A DNA stretch of 40,527 bases from Haplomitrium mnioides (GCA_049999725.1 JBNGIS010017931.1:18230-58756); one strand, 5' to 3'; positions 23,794 through 33,992 are shown, counted from the first letter of the stretch. Program-made: numbers and translations. Notes: generated by a model not told the origin, from the sequence alone.

Positions 23794-25542
23794 TATTGTG
23801 TGGCAGTTTTCTTATTCTGGGAATACGCGGGGTATATGGCTGTAGAGAGTGTTATGCAAATGGCAAAAGTTCTATGGTTCAGTGGTTTGGAATGAACAAC
23901 TCTAACAGAGATTTAGGTTCTCATGCCTTTCTTGGATTCAATAAATGTTTGATCACAAACCCGAAAAAAAAAAAAGTTTTCTCCAACTCTTTGTTCGAGT
24001 GTTGTCAAGGAGAATGCATGGGTTGCTTGTTACTAGGGTCTGAAACTCTAGGCTGAAAACCAAGGTGCAAGATAAATCTGTACGAAAAATTTCAGCTCAA
24101 ATCCTTGAGCGAATTGGCCATTACTCTCAAAGATTCAATGTTGTTTGAGAAAAACCGAACAAAATAACACCCCTAAACTTCCTATGTAGTAACTTCTTCA
24201 CTTCAAAGACAATAGCTTTGAAACTTAACACACTATTATACCATACTACCATTTTCAGGTTCCCAAATTCTCAACTGATACTCTGCTCTTGACAGAATGC
24301 AAGAATTCACAACTCAAAGTCGAATAAGGGAGTGAATTCGAAACAACATTTCAATCGGTATTCAAACTTCAACTCGTTATTGCAGAACAATCCCAACTCT
24401 AATTGAATCCAAACTTGTCTCTTAATTGTATCCTTTGTTGTCAGTTTTCCAATGGTACTCTGTTTGTCTCTTGATTCTTTGTATACTTGATTCTATTGCT
24501 TGAAAGACGATCTGCCCTTCAATTTGACCCCTTCATCTTCAAACACTCATAAGTATTTTGTCAAAGCTCCAAACGACTTGAAATTTATTTTAAAGGGATA
24601 CCACTCTTCTTGAGCTTTTGATCCTTGCCTTGCACAAACTCCACTACCTCTGGAAACTCCTCGAACCTTCAGAAAAACAAACTGCCTCCTCTCCTTCCTT
24701 TAGGTTTTTACTAACTTCAAGTTAAATCACTTTTCATTTTGGTATAAGAACCATAGAACATAAGCTATTTGTGTTGACAGGAAACAAAGATGAAAGAAAT
24801 AGAAGGTAAAATTGAGTCCTCTTCAATCAGATAATCATTTAGCAATGTTCCATCAGTTGCAGCTCCGACTATTCAACATTTACCGAAAACCGAAACACTC
24901 TTCGATGACAATTTGAGAAACACCTCTCCACATCAGGTCAGAATGTAGATCGTAAGGTCTCATTGTTCTCCATAGGTGATGATTGGCAACAAAACAAGAA
25001 TTGGTGAATTCATCACCGAAGTTAAGAAAATTATCACCGAAGTGATGTACTATCTAATGTCGAAAGTGGTCTCGAGGAATTATCTGCAGCCCAATGAAGA
25101 ATGGATTTGGAAGAGGAAAATTAGGAGCAACAAATAATTCTTTGTCCATTTCCAAGATTGTCACCGATAAGATCCTTCAACTCCACCATAGAACTTCCGT
25201 GCCTCGAGCGCCCACTCCTCGATTCCATATCTGTCCCTCACTGGTTGTTCCTCTCGATGATCCCTTTCTTCCCCATTGCTTCTCTATTATCTTCAAAATA
25301 TCTTTGAGCATAATCCAAAAGAATCCATGAACAACCAATAGGATGGTCTTATTCTTACCTACAGGATCTCGAGAATCTTCCACGTAGTACTGGCAGACTC
25401 TACTTTTGCATTTCTAGAAGCTGCTCGATAGATGCCTTGTCGCTTCTTCTTGACTTTTCTCTAAACTCATCCATGGTTAGAGTGAGTTTTTTTCACTTTC
25501 TTCTTGTTACCTTTCACACACTTGCCAAACCACAACACAACA
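23794..25542 (-). repeat. 3' LTR of gypsy element
   Basis: Matches 31375-33123 over its full 1749 bases with scattered substitutions. The coding strand starts TGTTGTGTTGTGG and ends near TGCCACACAATA. A conservative TG...CA boundary would be 23799-25542. The extra ATA is shared by both LTRs and is followed by the PBS in the other copy, so I include it. Confidence 0.92.
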
Positions 25543-25556
25543 TCCACCTCCCTTTG
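25543..25556 (-). promoter_or_regulatory. Polypurine tract of gypsy element
   Basis: The coding strand reads AAAGGGAGGTGGA directly before the TGTTGTG start of the 3' LTR. It is purine-rich with a single T, and is the expected primer site for plus-strand DNA synthesis. Confidence 0.85.
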
Positions 25557-25607
25557 AACTGGTGCATCCTCTAGTAGGCACCAAGAAAGTAAACGTTATG
25601 GTCGGCA

Positions 25608-25940
25608 TCAGAGAGTTTCTCCTTCTTCTAAAGTGAAGTCCTCCTCATGCTCTTCTGGATTTTCTTCCTCTTCAAACACTGGCATGCCAACTCCAATATC
25701 CTCCAAAACATTTTCTTGGTCCCGTTGCTTGAACAATTTCACCTGCTTTCCTGCAATTGGGACTTTGAGCAAAGTCCCATCCAACTCTCTCAAGGTATAT
25801 GTGGCATTGTCATGCACAATCATCACTACATAAGGTCCAAGCCTGCGTTTAGAAAACTTCCTCACCGTACTATGTTGGTTATCCAAGCTGCTGTCATAAA
25901 CCAATACCCAATCTCCCTCTTGTAAATCACGTGACCTCAA
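25608..25940 (-). pseudogene. Integrase C-terminal end with GPY motif
   Basis: A 110-codon open piece closing the pol reading frame. It has GDWVLVYDSSLDNQHS, then a KRRLGPYVV segment, the GPY/F motif of gypsy integrases, then TYTLRELDGT and an acidic tail (EEEENPEEHEEDFTLEEGE) before the stop. No chromodomain is seen in the 50 codons after GPY. It is joined upstream to the integrase core through a ~250-base stretch (25941-26198) that still reads as protein with a few stops. Confidence 0.85.
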
Positions 25941-26198
25941 TCTATGTGTTTAATCAAATCTGATTTTTTTTTTCAACCTTGCTCTCTTCAGCCTTTCCAT
26001 TGCTAATTGGATATCTTCAGGCCTCTTCTCCAATTGCTGAATCGGAAGTGTAAGCAACTCCTCTCACAATATATGATCTTGCCAAGGTAAGACACTCCAA
26101 CTCAAGAAAGTCTCCTCAATATGCATGATAGGTTTATGCCTTTGCATCAACTCAACTGGCATATAACCAGTCACTGAGCTATGAGTAGTCCTATCAGT

Positions 26199-27113
26199 CT
26201 ATAATGCAAATGCTAATAGCCTTGGCCACTCACCAGCTCTCCCTCTACATGCTTTAACAATAGCCTTAACAATAGAAGGATGCCCACGCTCACTCTTTGC
26301 ATTCCCTTCAGGATTATATGCTGTAGTGAGAGCAAGCTTGATCCCACATCTTTGAAAGAATTCTCTAGCTTCATGAGTATTTAACTCACCTCTGTCAACT
26401 GTGATCTTTCCCACACAACCATATCTTGACACCACATCTTCTAGCAAAAATGGACAAATATTTTCTGTTGCCTTGATTCTCAATGCTCTTCCCTCCACTT
26501 GATTGGATAAGTCTTCTCTCGCTAGGACCAAATACTTCATTTGCCACACTCCAGGTGGCATAGCAACAAGATCCACTACCCACTTATAATGCAAAGCAAG
26601 TGGATATGTTGGATGTAACCCATCTCTGTGCCGAAGCTCTAAATACATCTGATAGGTTTGACAGGACTCTACAAAAGAAACCACATCCTTATACATATTT
26701 TTCCACCAATATTTTTCCTTCAATTTTGCAAAGGTGCCATAAATGCCCCTGTGCCCAGCCCATAAGCTACAATGAAATTCATTTAGCAACTCGTTTTGTG
26801 TCTTTTTCTCACACACCACCCTTCGTGGTATATCATGACCTCTTTTTGTCCTCTTCCATAAGTAGTCTTTTTCCAAGAGATAGTTGTAGGCTTTGTGCCT
26901 TACTTGCTTGAATTGAGCTTCACTCCATTCTGGTTTTCTCCTCAATGTACTTAAATAATGGCCAATATCCAGCCACTCTCCTTCATAAAGCTCTTGCATG
27001 AATGGTTCTTCTCTCTTCTGTGCACGTGAATAAAATTCAGTGCTTACATCATCAATGTCTTCAACCATCTCGTCCTCTTGCTCATATCTAGCTCTAGAGA
27101 GCATATCTGCCAC
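26199..27113 (-). pseudogene. Integrase zinc domain and catalytic core
   Basis: An open piece of about 304 codons. It starts with the end of the RNase H region (ADMLSRARYEQEDE), then the HHCC zinc domain (NEFHCSLWAGHRGIYG, followed by VESCQTYQ, with the first Cys of the pair visible and the second replaced), then the core. Catalytic candidates: Asp in VVDLVAM, Asp in TVDRGELN, Glu in NPEGNAKSERGH. The enzyme joins element cDNA to host DNA in the nucleus. The change at the second zinc Cys (CQTYQ instead of CxxC) would weaken it. It is followed by a stop at 26196-26198. Confidence 0.88.
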
Positions 27114-27761
27114 TAGATTATCCTTCTCTACTATGTGTTTGAATTATGGATTCAATGATTTGATATAGGCAATCCAACGCAACATTGCAATATCAAGCGT
27201 GTTGTAGTTGGTTATCATTCCCAACAAAGGTAAGCAATATGTTTCCACAATTAGTGGTGCCCCAATCAGGTATTCTTTCTTAGCTTTCATGACTACAACC
27301 ACCCCCCATAACTCTCTTTTCACCTATGGATAGCTTCTTTGTCGTTTGCTCAACACTTTTGCTCCAAACCGAATTGCAAACTGATTTCCTTCCTTATCAT
27401 TTTGCCCAATGGCCCAACCTATAACAATAGGACTGGCATCTACAGTCAAGATCACTGGCTTCTCATTTTCATGGCTCACCTTTTGAAGAACAACCTGAGA
27501 AGATAATAATTTCTTGAGCTTTTGTAATGCTGTGGTATGGATATCTTCCCACCGAAACTCTTTTCTTTTGCGCAACAAATTGTACAAAGGATCTGCCACA
27601 TGTGCAAAATGAGAGATCCACACATGGTAGAAAACACATACTCCTACAAATCTGCGCACCTCTATGGTTGAGCTACATGTATCCTTTAGTCGCTGAATGG
27701 CATCAATCTTCTTTTGATCGGGTTTTCGGCCAAACCAGCCACATAGGTGCCCAACAATCAC
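27114..27761 (-). pseudogene. RT connection and RNase H region
   Basis: The open piece 27324-27761 reads VGHLCGWFGRKPDQKKIDAI (RT thumb/connection), then IEVRRFVGVCVFYHVWI and ADPLYNLLRKRKEFRW. It then enters RNase H with ILTVDASPIVIGWAIGQ, where the Asp of TVDAS is catalytic. After a stop near 27323 the same frame continues to 27114 with a VETYCLPLLGM-type segment; the Asp usually seen in this motif (E-T-D) is Tyr here. RNase H removes the RNA template during reverse transcription. Confidence 0.85.
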
Positions 27762-28746
27762 AACCTCACAAACTCCAAAGGATGATTGACAAGGTTAAAT
27801 GTACTTCTTCCAACGTTGTCAAAATCTGATCACAATCGGAAATATGATCCATGACAAATTTTCGACACCCTCTTTCATCTATATCTTCCTTTTTCTCTTC
27901 TTCTGTGCATCTTTAACTTGGAATATCATCAAGAAATGGCATAGTTTTTTCTGGGATAAAATCTCTCAAGACTTTATTCATCTCATTCATCATATGTGCC
28001 ATAGAGTTTGTAGCACCTTGAGGTAAAGTGCACATTCTCAATAAACCCAATAGTGTCCTCATAGTTGTTATATCCCTACTCCCTTCAACAAGCTGGAGTT
28101 GGTCATAACCAGAGTAGAGATCACCCATAGAATAGATAGCTCTCCTTGCAAATGCCTCTGCAAACTCTCCAACAATAGGCCCCACCTTTGTATTTTGGAT
28201 GGTAACTTGATTTACAAGTTGCATATCTTGAATAAATCGCAGTGCCCCACTTTTCTTAGGCATTGTAAACCACCGGCTAGAATAAAGACCAAAAGATGGT
28301 TCCAAAATTTTCATCTGTATTTTCTCTTTCAAGAGGTCCAAGAGCTTTGGTAGATGAGCTCTTGGTATTGGAATTGGCTTCAAGTCCCAATGTGCATGTG
28401 GAACCGTATAAATAATCATCGGTGCGACCACATCTAGATTTACACACCCAATTTCATGAGGCTCAAAAGCAAATGCCTTTCCATGCTTCTTGAGCATATC
28501 TCTAAATACATCCTCCTCTTGAGGGAAAAGAAATTCTCTTGAACCAATCTTCAACTCCTCCAAGGTAGTAGGAGTAAACTTATGTCCAACTTTGGAAATC
28601 TCTCTCAAACTCTTTTCTTTTGAAGCCTTTCTTACTTGCTCACCAGAATCAAGTGGAAGAGGGTGGGCTACAGGTTTTACTTTCTTCTCCACTGTCTTGT
28701 ATCTTGCTTCCACTCTAGCCTCAAGTCCTACAAATAGCTCAATGGC
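27762..28746 (-). pseudogene. Reverse transcriptase domain
   Basis: The open piece 27913-28713 (266 codons) has an N-terminal linker. Then come ALRFIQDMQLVNQVT (fingers), SMGDLYSGYDQLQL (motif A, first catalytic Asp), LPQGATNSMAHMMNEMN (motif B) and FLDDI (motif C, the second and third catalytic Asp, with Phe in place of Tyr). A stop follows FLDDIPS. The next 150 bases still read as RT in two frames, showing a frameshift near 27770. RT copies element RNA to cDNA in virus-like particles. The wording of motifs B and C is characteristic of one Ty3/gypsy lineage that I also associate with basidiomycete fungi (recollection, not a search). Confidence 0.9.
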
Positions 28747-29373
28747 TTAATAGAGCTCTCTAGAATATAATGACACCACCTTGTCTTCGCCTCCAACTCC
28801 AATCATAGCAAGCAAATCGAGAGGATCTTCAACCCCTTGCTCCAAATAGACACCTACAATTTCTTCATCTTCATCCATCACACTAATTTTTGTGAAATCT
28901 TTTTTCCATTCTTTTGATTTCTTTTCTCTCCCAACTAGGCAAATCCATAACTTGTGTATATGCAACAAATCTACTCTCAAAAAACTTCACAACTCCTATA
29001 CAAAAGGTACTTTCTTGCTGTAGCGAGAGCACCTCTTTGATTTAACCACTATAGTCTCGCTCTATCGTGGCACCCATCAAAAATCCTGAAACTCTTCTGT
29101 GATTGTAGGTGGAGAATAGCTTCTCAAGCTATCTCGATTCCTTTCATGATTTGCATGGACAATTAGAAACTGTACCACATTTCTTCCATCTTTACTGCAC
29201 ACTCAAGCATATGCTGATCCATCATCTGAAACTTTTGTTTCCATCCTTGCAGTTGTAATATAAGGTTGCCCAAAGATCACTAGATATGATGTGCCATCTT
29301 GCACAAAGAAATTTTTCTCTGTAATCACATCCCCAACCTTCACTTTCACATTTGGGCAAGCTCCAAAAAGCTC
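28747..29373 (-). pseudogene. Protease-to-RT linker
   Basis: An open piece at 28747-28980 is followed upstream (to 29373) by the same frame with several stops. Readable segments include a CPNVKVKVGDVITEKNFFV stretch and VIFGQPYITTARMETKV, which belong to the end of the aspartic protease fold in gypsy polyproteins. The rest is an acidic linker before RT. Confidence 0.7.
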
Positions 29374-30228
29374 TCATTGTGTATTATTTGCTGCTCGAAT
29401 TACCCAACCATGGTTTGTATCAATTGGCCACTTTCCTTGTTTGTAGAGGTCCTTAGAGACAAGATTAATCTCTGATCCATGATCAATTAGTGCAATCACT
29501 AGATCAGTCAAGTCCCCTATCTTCACCACTGTCTCAGTAGTGGCTCTAGCCCAATGGCTTTTTAAGTAGTGGCTAGAGGACTTTTCATCCGCTTGCTCCA
29601 ATTGCACCTTGTGATTGGTGCAGCATTGAGCTAACTCTAGCTCCTCTTCTTTGGTAACTCTTGTCTCAAGAGCATTGGCCCTGGCTGTCTCGCCAATCAA
29701 TTGCCTTTTCCTTTTAATAGTATTGATAATGACATCATGAAATTCTTTCTTAGCCATTCCAAGAATCTCTCTTAAGGTGAACTCAATCTTGGCATTTAGC
29801 ACTCTTTCTTCCAATACTCCTCTGAGATCTATGGCTGCCTCAATGTCAGTTTGTAGCTTGTATGCTGGAGCATTTTCTCGCTCTTTGGTTTTTCCCTTAT
29901 CAAGAGTGGAAGGCAAAACATCCTCCATAGTTTCCTCTCTTGATGGTTGTATTTTCTCACCTCTTTGTGGCCTCTTTGAAGTTGGCCTCTCCTCACTAGT
30001 ACCAGCTTCTTCCCTTCTTCTTTTCTCTTCTACATAAGCCTCATGCTGATTTTTGGCAATATAAGCATGAACTGAAAAAGTGTCTCGATCATCCCATCCA
30101 GTAGCAGTTCTAATAGTTGTGGCAACTTTTAGCAAATTTTCTCTTTTAGTGTTGCCTTCTTCCATAGCAGAGAGGGCACAACTCCACATCCCACTGGGTT
30201 TTACATGGCTGGTGAATTCACGCTCCAC
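29374..30228 (-). pseudogene. Gag tail and aspartic protease
   Basis: An open piece of 284 codons. Its first half is charged (KRRREEAGTSEE and similar, likely coiled or disordered). Its end has LVIALIDHGSEINLVSKDLY, the protease active site with Asp-His-Gly-Ser where retroviral-type proteases have Asp-Thr/Ser-Gly. The flanking ALID and SEINLVS positions fit. It then runs into AAN(N)TQ and a stop at 29371-29373. The protease would cut the polyprotein. DHGS may be normal for this lineage rather than a defect. Confidence 0.75.
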
Positions 30229-31297
30229 CTCAATTCCATAGGTGGCAGCCTCTACTTGTGTACTAGCAAGATTCTACAGATACTCTTCAACAACTCCCTT
30301 CATTCCTCCTTTTCCGAAATTAGTTTTAAGAATCTCACCTGTATCTTTGAGAGCAATCTTGCCCTCCTTCCAATAGATAACTCCTAGATGAATAGAATGA
30401 GCAAAATCTCCACATTTTTTACTTGAATGTTTGGTGCTATCACACCACATGCACCGCTGGACATATCCGGGTTTTTGAGTAGGCTGAGCGCTGCTTGCCT
30501 CTTTTTTCACTTCCAATTTTTCCAATTTTATCTATAGATCTTTCATTCCTTTCACTAACTCCTCCACTACATCTCTTTGTGGAGCAAGAGTAAGAAGATG
30601 AGTAGTAGGCAATGTAGTAGTGGTAGTAGAAAGTGTAGGCACCACCAGATGTTTGCGAGGTACTGTTATAGGTGGTGGTCTTGCATCATGCCTCACCACC
30701 ACCTTTTCTCTTTTGGATTCTCTCTTTGTTAGCATACTTACAGCTTCAGACAATTCCTTCCAATCGGAAGTTAGACCATTATCTTTGGTCTTATCTTCTA
30801 AGAGTAACTCCAGCTCTCTTTGAAAATCATCATTTTTTTTCCTATAAAAACAGCTCCACCTTGTCCTTCTCTAAGGTCAATTTTTCCATACGAGACAATT
30901 GTGAAAATTGCCTATCAAATTCCCGAAAAAGCTCAGTTGCAACCAACCCTTTGTTGGTTTGATTTACCCATTCAATGAATGACTTTTTGGTCACTCTATC
31001 TGTATCCTCCAGTGAATATTCTTCTTTAAGTTGGAGAGAAAAACTCTCCCAATCACCTCCATAGACTCAAATAAGCTCTCTCACTCGACCTCTCAATTCT
31101 GACACTACGGCCAACTCAAAGGTTTGAATCATCTCTCTCTCTTGAACTTTGTTGAGTTCCATCTCTCTGGAATAGTACTTCAAATACTTGGAGATATTTC
31201 TCCCATCAAATTGATCCAGCAATCCCACTACATATTGCAAAGCTTTGGTGACCATGGCTTCTTTTCGGTTGGAGGCTTGTTGTTGTTGCATAAACAT
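30229..31297 (-). pseudogene. Gag with CCHC zinc knuckle
   Basis: Begins at 31297 (MFMQQQQASNRKEA), just inside the PBS, with a short unannotated leader. The N-terminal piece (31067-31297) is alpha-helical and charged; an in-frame TGA follows and the frame then continues (GDWESFSLQLKEEY). At 30274-30525 there is an intact CCHC knuckle, C-MW-C-DSTK-H-SSKK-C, with correct CX2CX4HX4C spacing. Between them (30532-30880) a Thr/Pro-rich stretch has frame changes. Gag would form the particle and bind element RNA. At least two stops and one or more frameshifts are present. Confidence 0.82.
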
Positions 31298-31352
31298 AGC
31301 AAATAGTTCTGCTAGAGTCTTCTAAACTGTCACACTCACTCTCTACCTCACA

Positions 31353-31372
31353 GTTTCACGTCAGGTTCACCA
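31353..31372 (-). promoter_or_regulatory. Primer binding site of gypsy element
   Basis: The coding strand reads TGGTGAACCTGACGTGAAAC two bases after the 5' LTR. The leading TGG pairs with the CCA end of a tRNA. I cannot name the tRNA from memory, but it is not the common initiator-Met type (TGGTATCAGAGC). Confidence 0.8.
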
Positions 31373-31374
31373 AC

Positions 31375-33123
31375 TATCGTGTGGCATTTTTCTTGTTCTG
31401 GGAATACTTGGGGTATATGGCTGTAGAGAGTGTTATGCAAATGGCAAAAGCTCTATGGTTCAGTGGTTTGGAATGAACAACTTTGACAGAGATTTAGGTT
31501 CTCATGCCTTTCTTGGATTTAATAAATGTTTGATCACAAACCCGAAAAAAAAAATAGTTTTCTCCAACTCTTTGTTCGAGTGTTGTCAAGGAGAATGCAT
31601 GGGTTGCTTGTTGCTAGGGTCTGAAACTCTTAGGTTGGAAACTAAGGTGCAAGATAAATCTGTATGAAAATTTTCAGCTCAAATCCTTAAGCGAATTGGC
31701 CATTACTCTCAAAGATTCAATGTTGTTTGAGAAAAACCAAACAAAATAACACCTCTAAACTTACTAGGTAGTAACTTCTTCACTTCAAAGACAATAGCTT
31801 TGAAACTTCACACACTATTGTACCATACTACCATTTTCAGGTTCCCAAATTCTCAACTGATACTCTGCTCTTGACAGAATGCAAGAGTTCACAACTCAAA
31901 GTCGAATAAGGGAGTGAATTTGAAACAACCTTTCAATCGGTACTCAAACTTCAACTCACTGTTACAGAACAATCCCAACTCTAATTGAATCCAAACTTGT
32001 CTTTTAATTGTATCCCTTGTTGTCAGCTTTCCAATGGTACTCTGTTTGTCTCTTGATTCTTTGTATACTTGATTCTATTGCTTGAAAGACGATCTGCCCT
32101 TCAATTTGATCCCTTCATCTTCAAACACTCATAAGTATTTTGTTAAAGCTACAAACGACTTGAAATTTATTTTAAAGGGATACTATTCTTCTTGAGCTTT
32201 TGATCCTTGCCTTGCATGAAGTCTAATTTTTCTAGAAACTCCGCGAACCTTCAGAAAAACGAACTGCCTCCTCTCCTTCCTTTAGGTTCTTACTAACTTC
32301 AAGTTAAATCACTTTTCTTTTTGGTATAAGAACTATAGAACATAAGCTATTTGTGTTGAAAAGAAACAAAGATGAAAGAAACAGAAGGTAAAATTAGGTC
32401 CTCTTCAATCAGATGATCATTTAGCGACGCTCCACCAGTTGCAGCTCCGACTATTCAACATTTACCGAAAACCGAAACACTCTTTGACGACGATTTGAGA
32501 AACACCTCTCCACATCAGGTCAGAATGTAGATGGCAAGGTCCCATCGTTCTCCATAGGTGATGATTGGCAATAAAACAGGAATTGGTGAATTCATCACCG
32601 AAGTTAGAAAATTATCACCGAAGTGATAAACTATCCACTGTCGAAAGTGGTCTCGAGGAATTATCCGCAGCCCAATGAAGAATGGATTTGGAAGAGGAAA
32701 ATTAGGAGCAACAAATAATCCTCTGTCCATTTCCAAGATTTTCACCCATAAGATCCTTCAACTCCAACGTAGAACTTCCGTGCCTTGAGCGCCCACTCCC
32801 CAATTCCATATCTGTCCCTCACTGGTTGTTCCTCTCGATGATCCCTTTCTTCTCCGTTGCTTCTCTATTATCTTCAAAATATCTTTGAGCATAATCCAAA
32901 AGAATCCATGAACAACCAATAGGATGGCTTTATCCTTACCTACATGATCTCGAGAATCTTCCACGTAGTACTGGCAGACTCTACCTTTGTGTTTCTAGAA
33001 GATGCTCGATAGATGCCTTGTCACTTCTTCTTGACTTTTCTCTAAACTCATCCATGGTAAGAGTGATTTGTTTTTACTTTCTTCTTGTTACCTTTCACAC
33101 ACTTGCCGAACCATAACATGACA
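31375..33123 (-). repeat. 5' LTR of gypsy element
   Basis: 1749 bases, matching 23794-25542. It ends next to the PBS at its left edge and next to the flanking GCGC at its right edge. A conservative boundary is 31380-33123. A 68-codon open frame present in both LTRs (25177-25383 and 32758-32964) is most simply LTR sequence, not a gene. Confidence 0.92.
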
Positions 33124-33260
33124 GCGCAGATACTCACGAGTCCATGCGCACATAGATTCAAGGCTGTCTGCGGGCCCGAGTCCATGCGCGCATGGACTCT
33201 GACTCCTTGCAGATACTGAGCTAACTCAAAACTCCGTGCGCACATGGACTCTGGAGCCCA
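33124..33260. repeat. Palindromic minisatellite, right of gypsy insertion
   Basis: Continuation of the array interrupted at 23793. It includes a perfect palindrome at 33178-33199 with the 20-base core AGTCCATGCGCGCATGGACT (33179-33198), and units near 33140 and 33235. Confidence 0.9.
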
Positions 33261-33324
33261 TTTGGCCATGGTGTTTCGAGTAAGTACTAAGAAAAACAAT
33301 GGAAAAATAGTTTTCAGATCTTAC

Positions 33325-33687
33325 TTTGCCTTTGTCCTTTGCTAGCTATAGATGCTTGGTGAAGATGTCCCTTTGATTCATCTCCGCAAAGGAAAATTGT
33401 TTTCTAGAGGTCTTATATAGGGTAATGCTATCCACTAACTTCACAAGCAGCCTAATGTGGGCTTGCTGCCCCTCTCTAATCATGGTCATTTGGACCAAAA
33501 AGCCTAGGTTATATTTTTCACCTTCATCAACAAAAAGATAAAGGTGTTGATCAATGTCTTTCATGCTGCCACAATTAAGTAACCATTCTCAATCTAATTT
33601 TCTAGCTCTAAAACCTTCAGCACATCCACATATCTCTAAGACTTTGGCTGAGCTGGTTTGGGAACATTGACATGTGCTACCATTTTT
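33325..33687 (-). pseudogene. First recognisable exon block of decayed gene
   Basis: Bounded by a pyrimidine-rich CAG acceptor (33688-33690) and an AAA/GTAAGA donor (intron from 33324). It is 363 bases long. It contains an ATG four bases in, then MVAHVNVPKPAQPKS-stop, RYVDVLKVLELEN-stop and, after a frameshift, a 72-codon open run (33346-33564) with DQHLYLFVDEGEKYNLGFLV, GQQAHIRLLVKLVDSI and FAEMNQRDIFTKHL. No domain is recognised. A copia-type LTR lies 43 bases upstream (33730), so earlier exons, if any, are separated from it. Confidence 0.5.
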
Positions 33688-33729
33688 CTGAAAGTAAAAA
33701 TTGGTGAAATTTGAGCGCAAAAAACCGAC

Positions 33730-33992
33730 GTGTTAGGATATACAGAGTAACATGATAGTAAAATTAGATGATGTTTCCTAATGTAGGATTAAGTTACTAA
33801 TCTATAATTAGTAACTACATTAGTTTAATACTAATTTAGGATTAAGGTAACAAACACATCATTGTATTACTCATGTTTATGAGAAGATATAAGATTGAGA
33901 GAGGAGAAGAAAGAGAGGAAGCATTTCTGCACACACATGCTATGAGCTAATGAGCCTTATTGTTGAGTACCCATTGTATGCATTATCCAACA
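33730..33992 (+). mobile_element. Copia-type solo LTR or fragment, 263 bp
   Basis: Starts TGTTAGGATAT and ends TATCCAACA, imperfect inverted ends typical of Ty1/copia LTRs. It has TATAAG at 33898 followed by a GAGAGAGGAGAAG tract, as in many short plant copia LTRs. It contains an inverted repeat GTTACTAAT/ATTAGTAAC (33793-33815) with a 5-base loop. Flanks (CGACG and CATTA) do not match, and no PBS follows, so it may be a recombined or rearranged solo LTR. Confidence 0.55.

Larger units (their letters stand above)
23794..33123 (-). mobile_element. Near full-length Ty3/gypsy LTR retrotransposon
   Basis: 9330 bp on the minus strand: 5' LTR (31375-33123), PBS, gag with CCHC, protease, RT, RNase H, integrase with GPY motif, PPT, 3' LTR (23794-25542). 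Both LTRs are 1749 bases and begin TGT on the coding strand. Flanks share GCGC (23790-23793 and 33124-33127), a likely 4-5-bp target duplication. PR-RT-RH-IN order identifies Ty3/gypsy. No chromodomain is visible after the GPY motif. Stops and frameshifts break every gene, so it cannot move by itself. By eye the LTRs are about 95% identical over a ~370-base sample, so insertion is fairly old but far younger than the relic at 6-10 kb. It lies in an intron of a same-strand pseudogene. Confidence 0.93.
20231..33687 (-). pseudogene. Decayed multi-exon gene with ParB-like segment
   Basis: On the minus strand at least five exon-like blocks (33687-33325, 23532-22083, about 21449-21057, about 20923-20880, 20772-20231) read as ordinary protein. 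Several are bounded by consensus splice signals: AAA/GTAAGA, polyT-CAG, AAT/GTAAGC and CAC/GTAAGT. The last block ends with Lys/Pro-rich sequence and a TGA. Stops and frameshifts in the larger blocks make it a pseudogene or a dead mobile-element gene. The intron between the first two blocks is 9792 bases because it contains the 9330-bp gypsy element in the same orientation; without element and target duplication it would be about 458 bases. Introns and 3' flank carry the palindromic minisatellite. The product is unknown; a central GGNHSA segment hints at a ParB/sulfiredoxin-type fold. Confidence 0.5.

Noticed and set aside
25177-25383. 68-codon frame conserved in both gypsy LTRs
   Set aside because: The two LTRs are recent copies of each other, so conservation is expected without coding function.
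23794-33123. Endogenous pararetrovirus instead of a retrotransposon
   Set aside because: Paired LTRs, PBS, PPT and an integrase with a GPY motif are present, which pararetroviruses lack.
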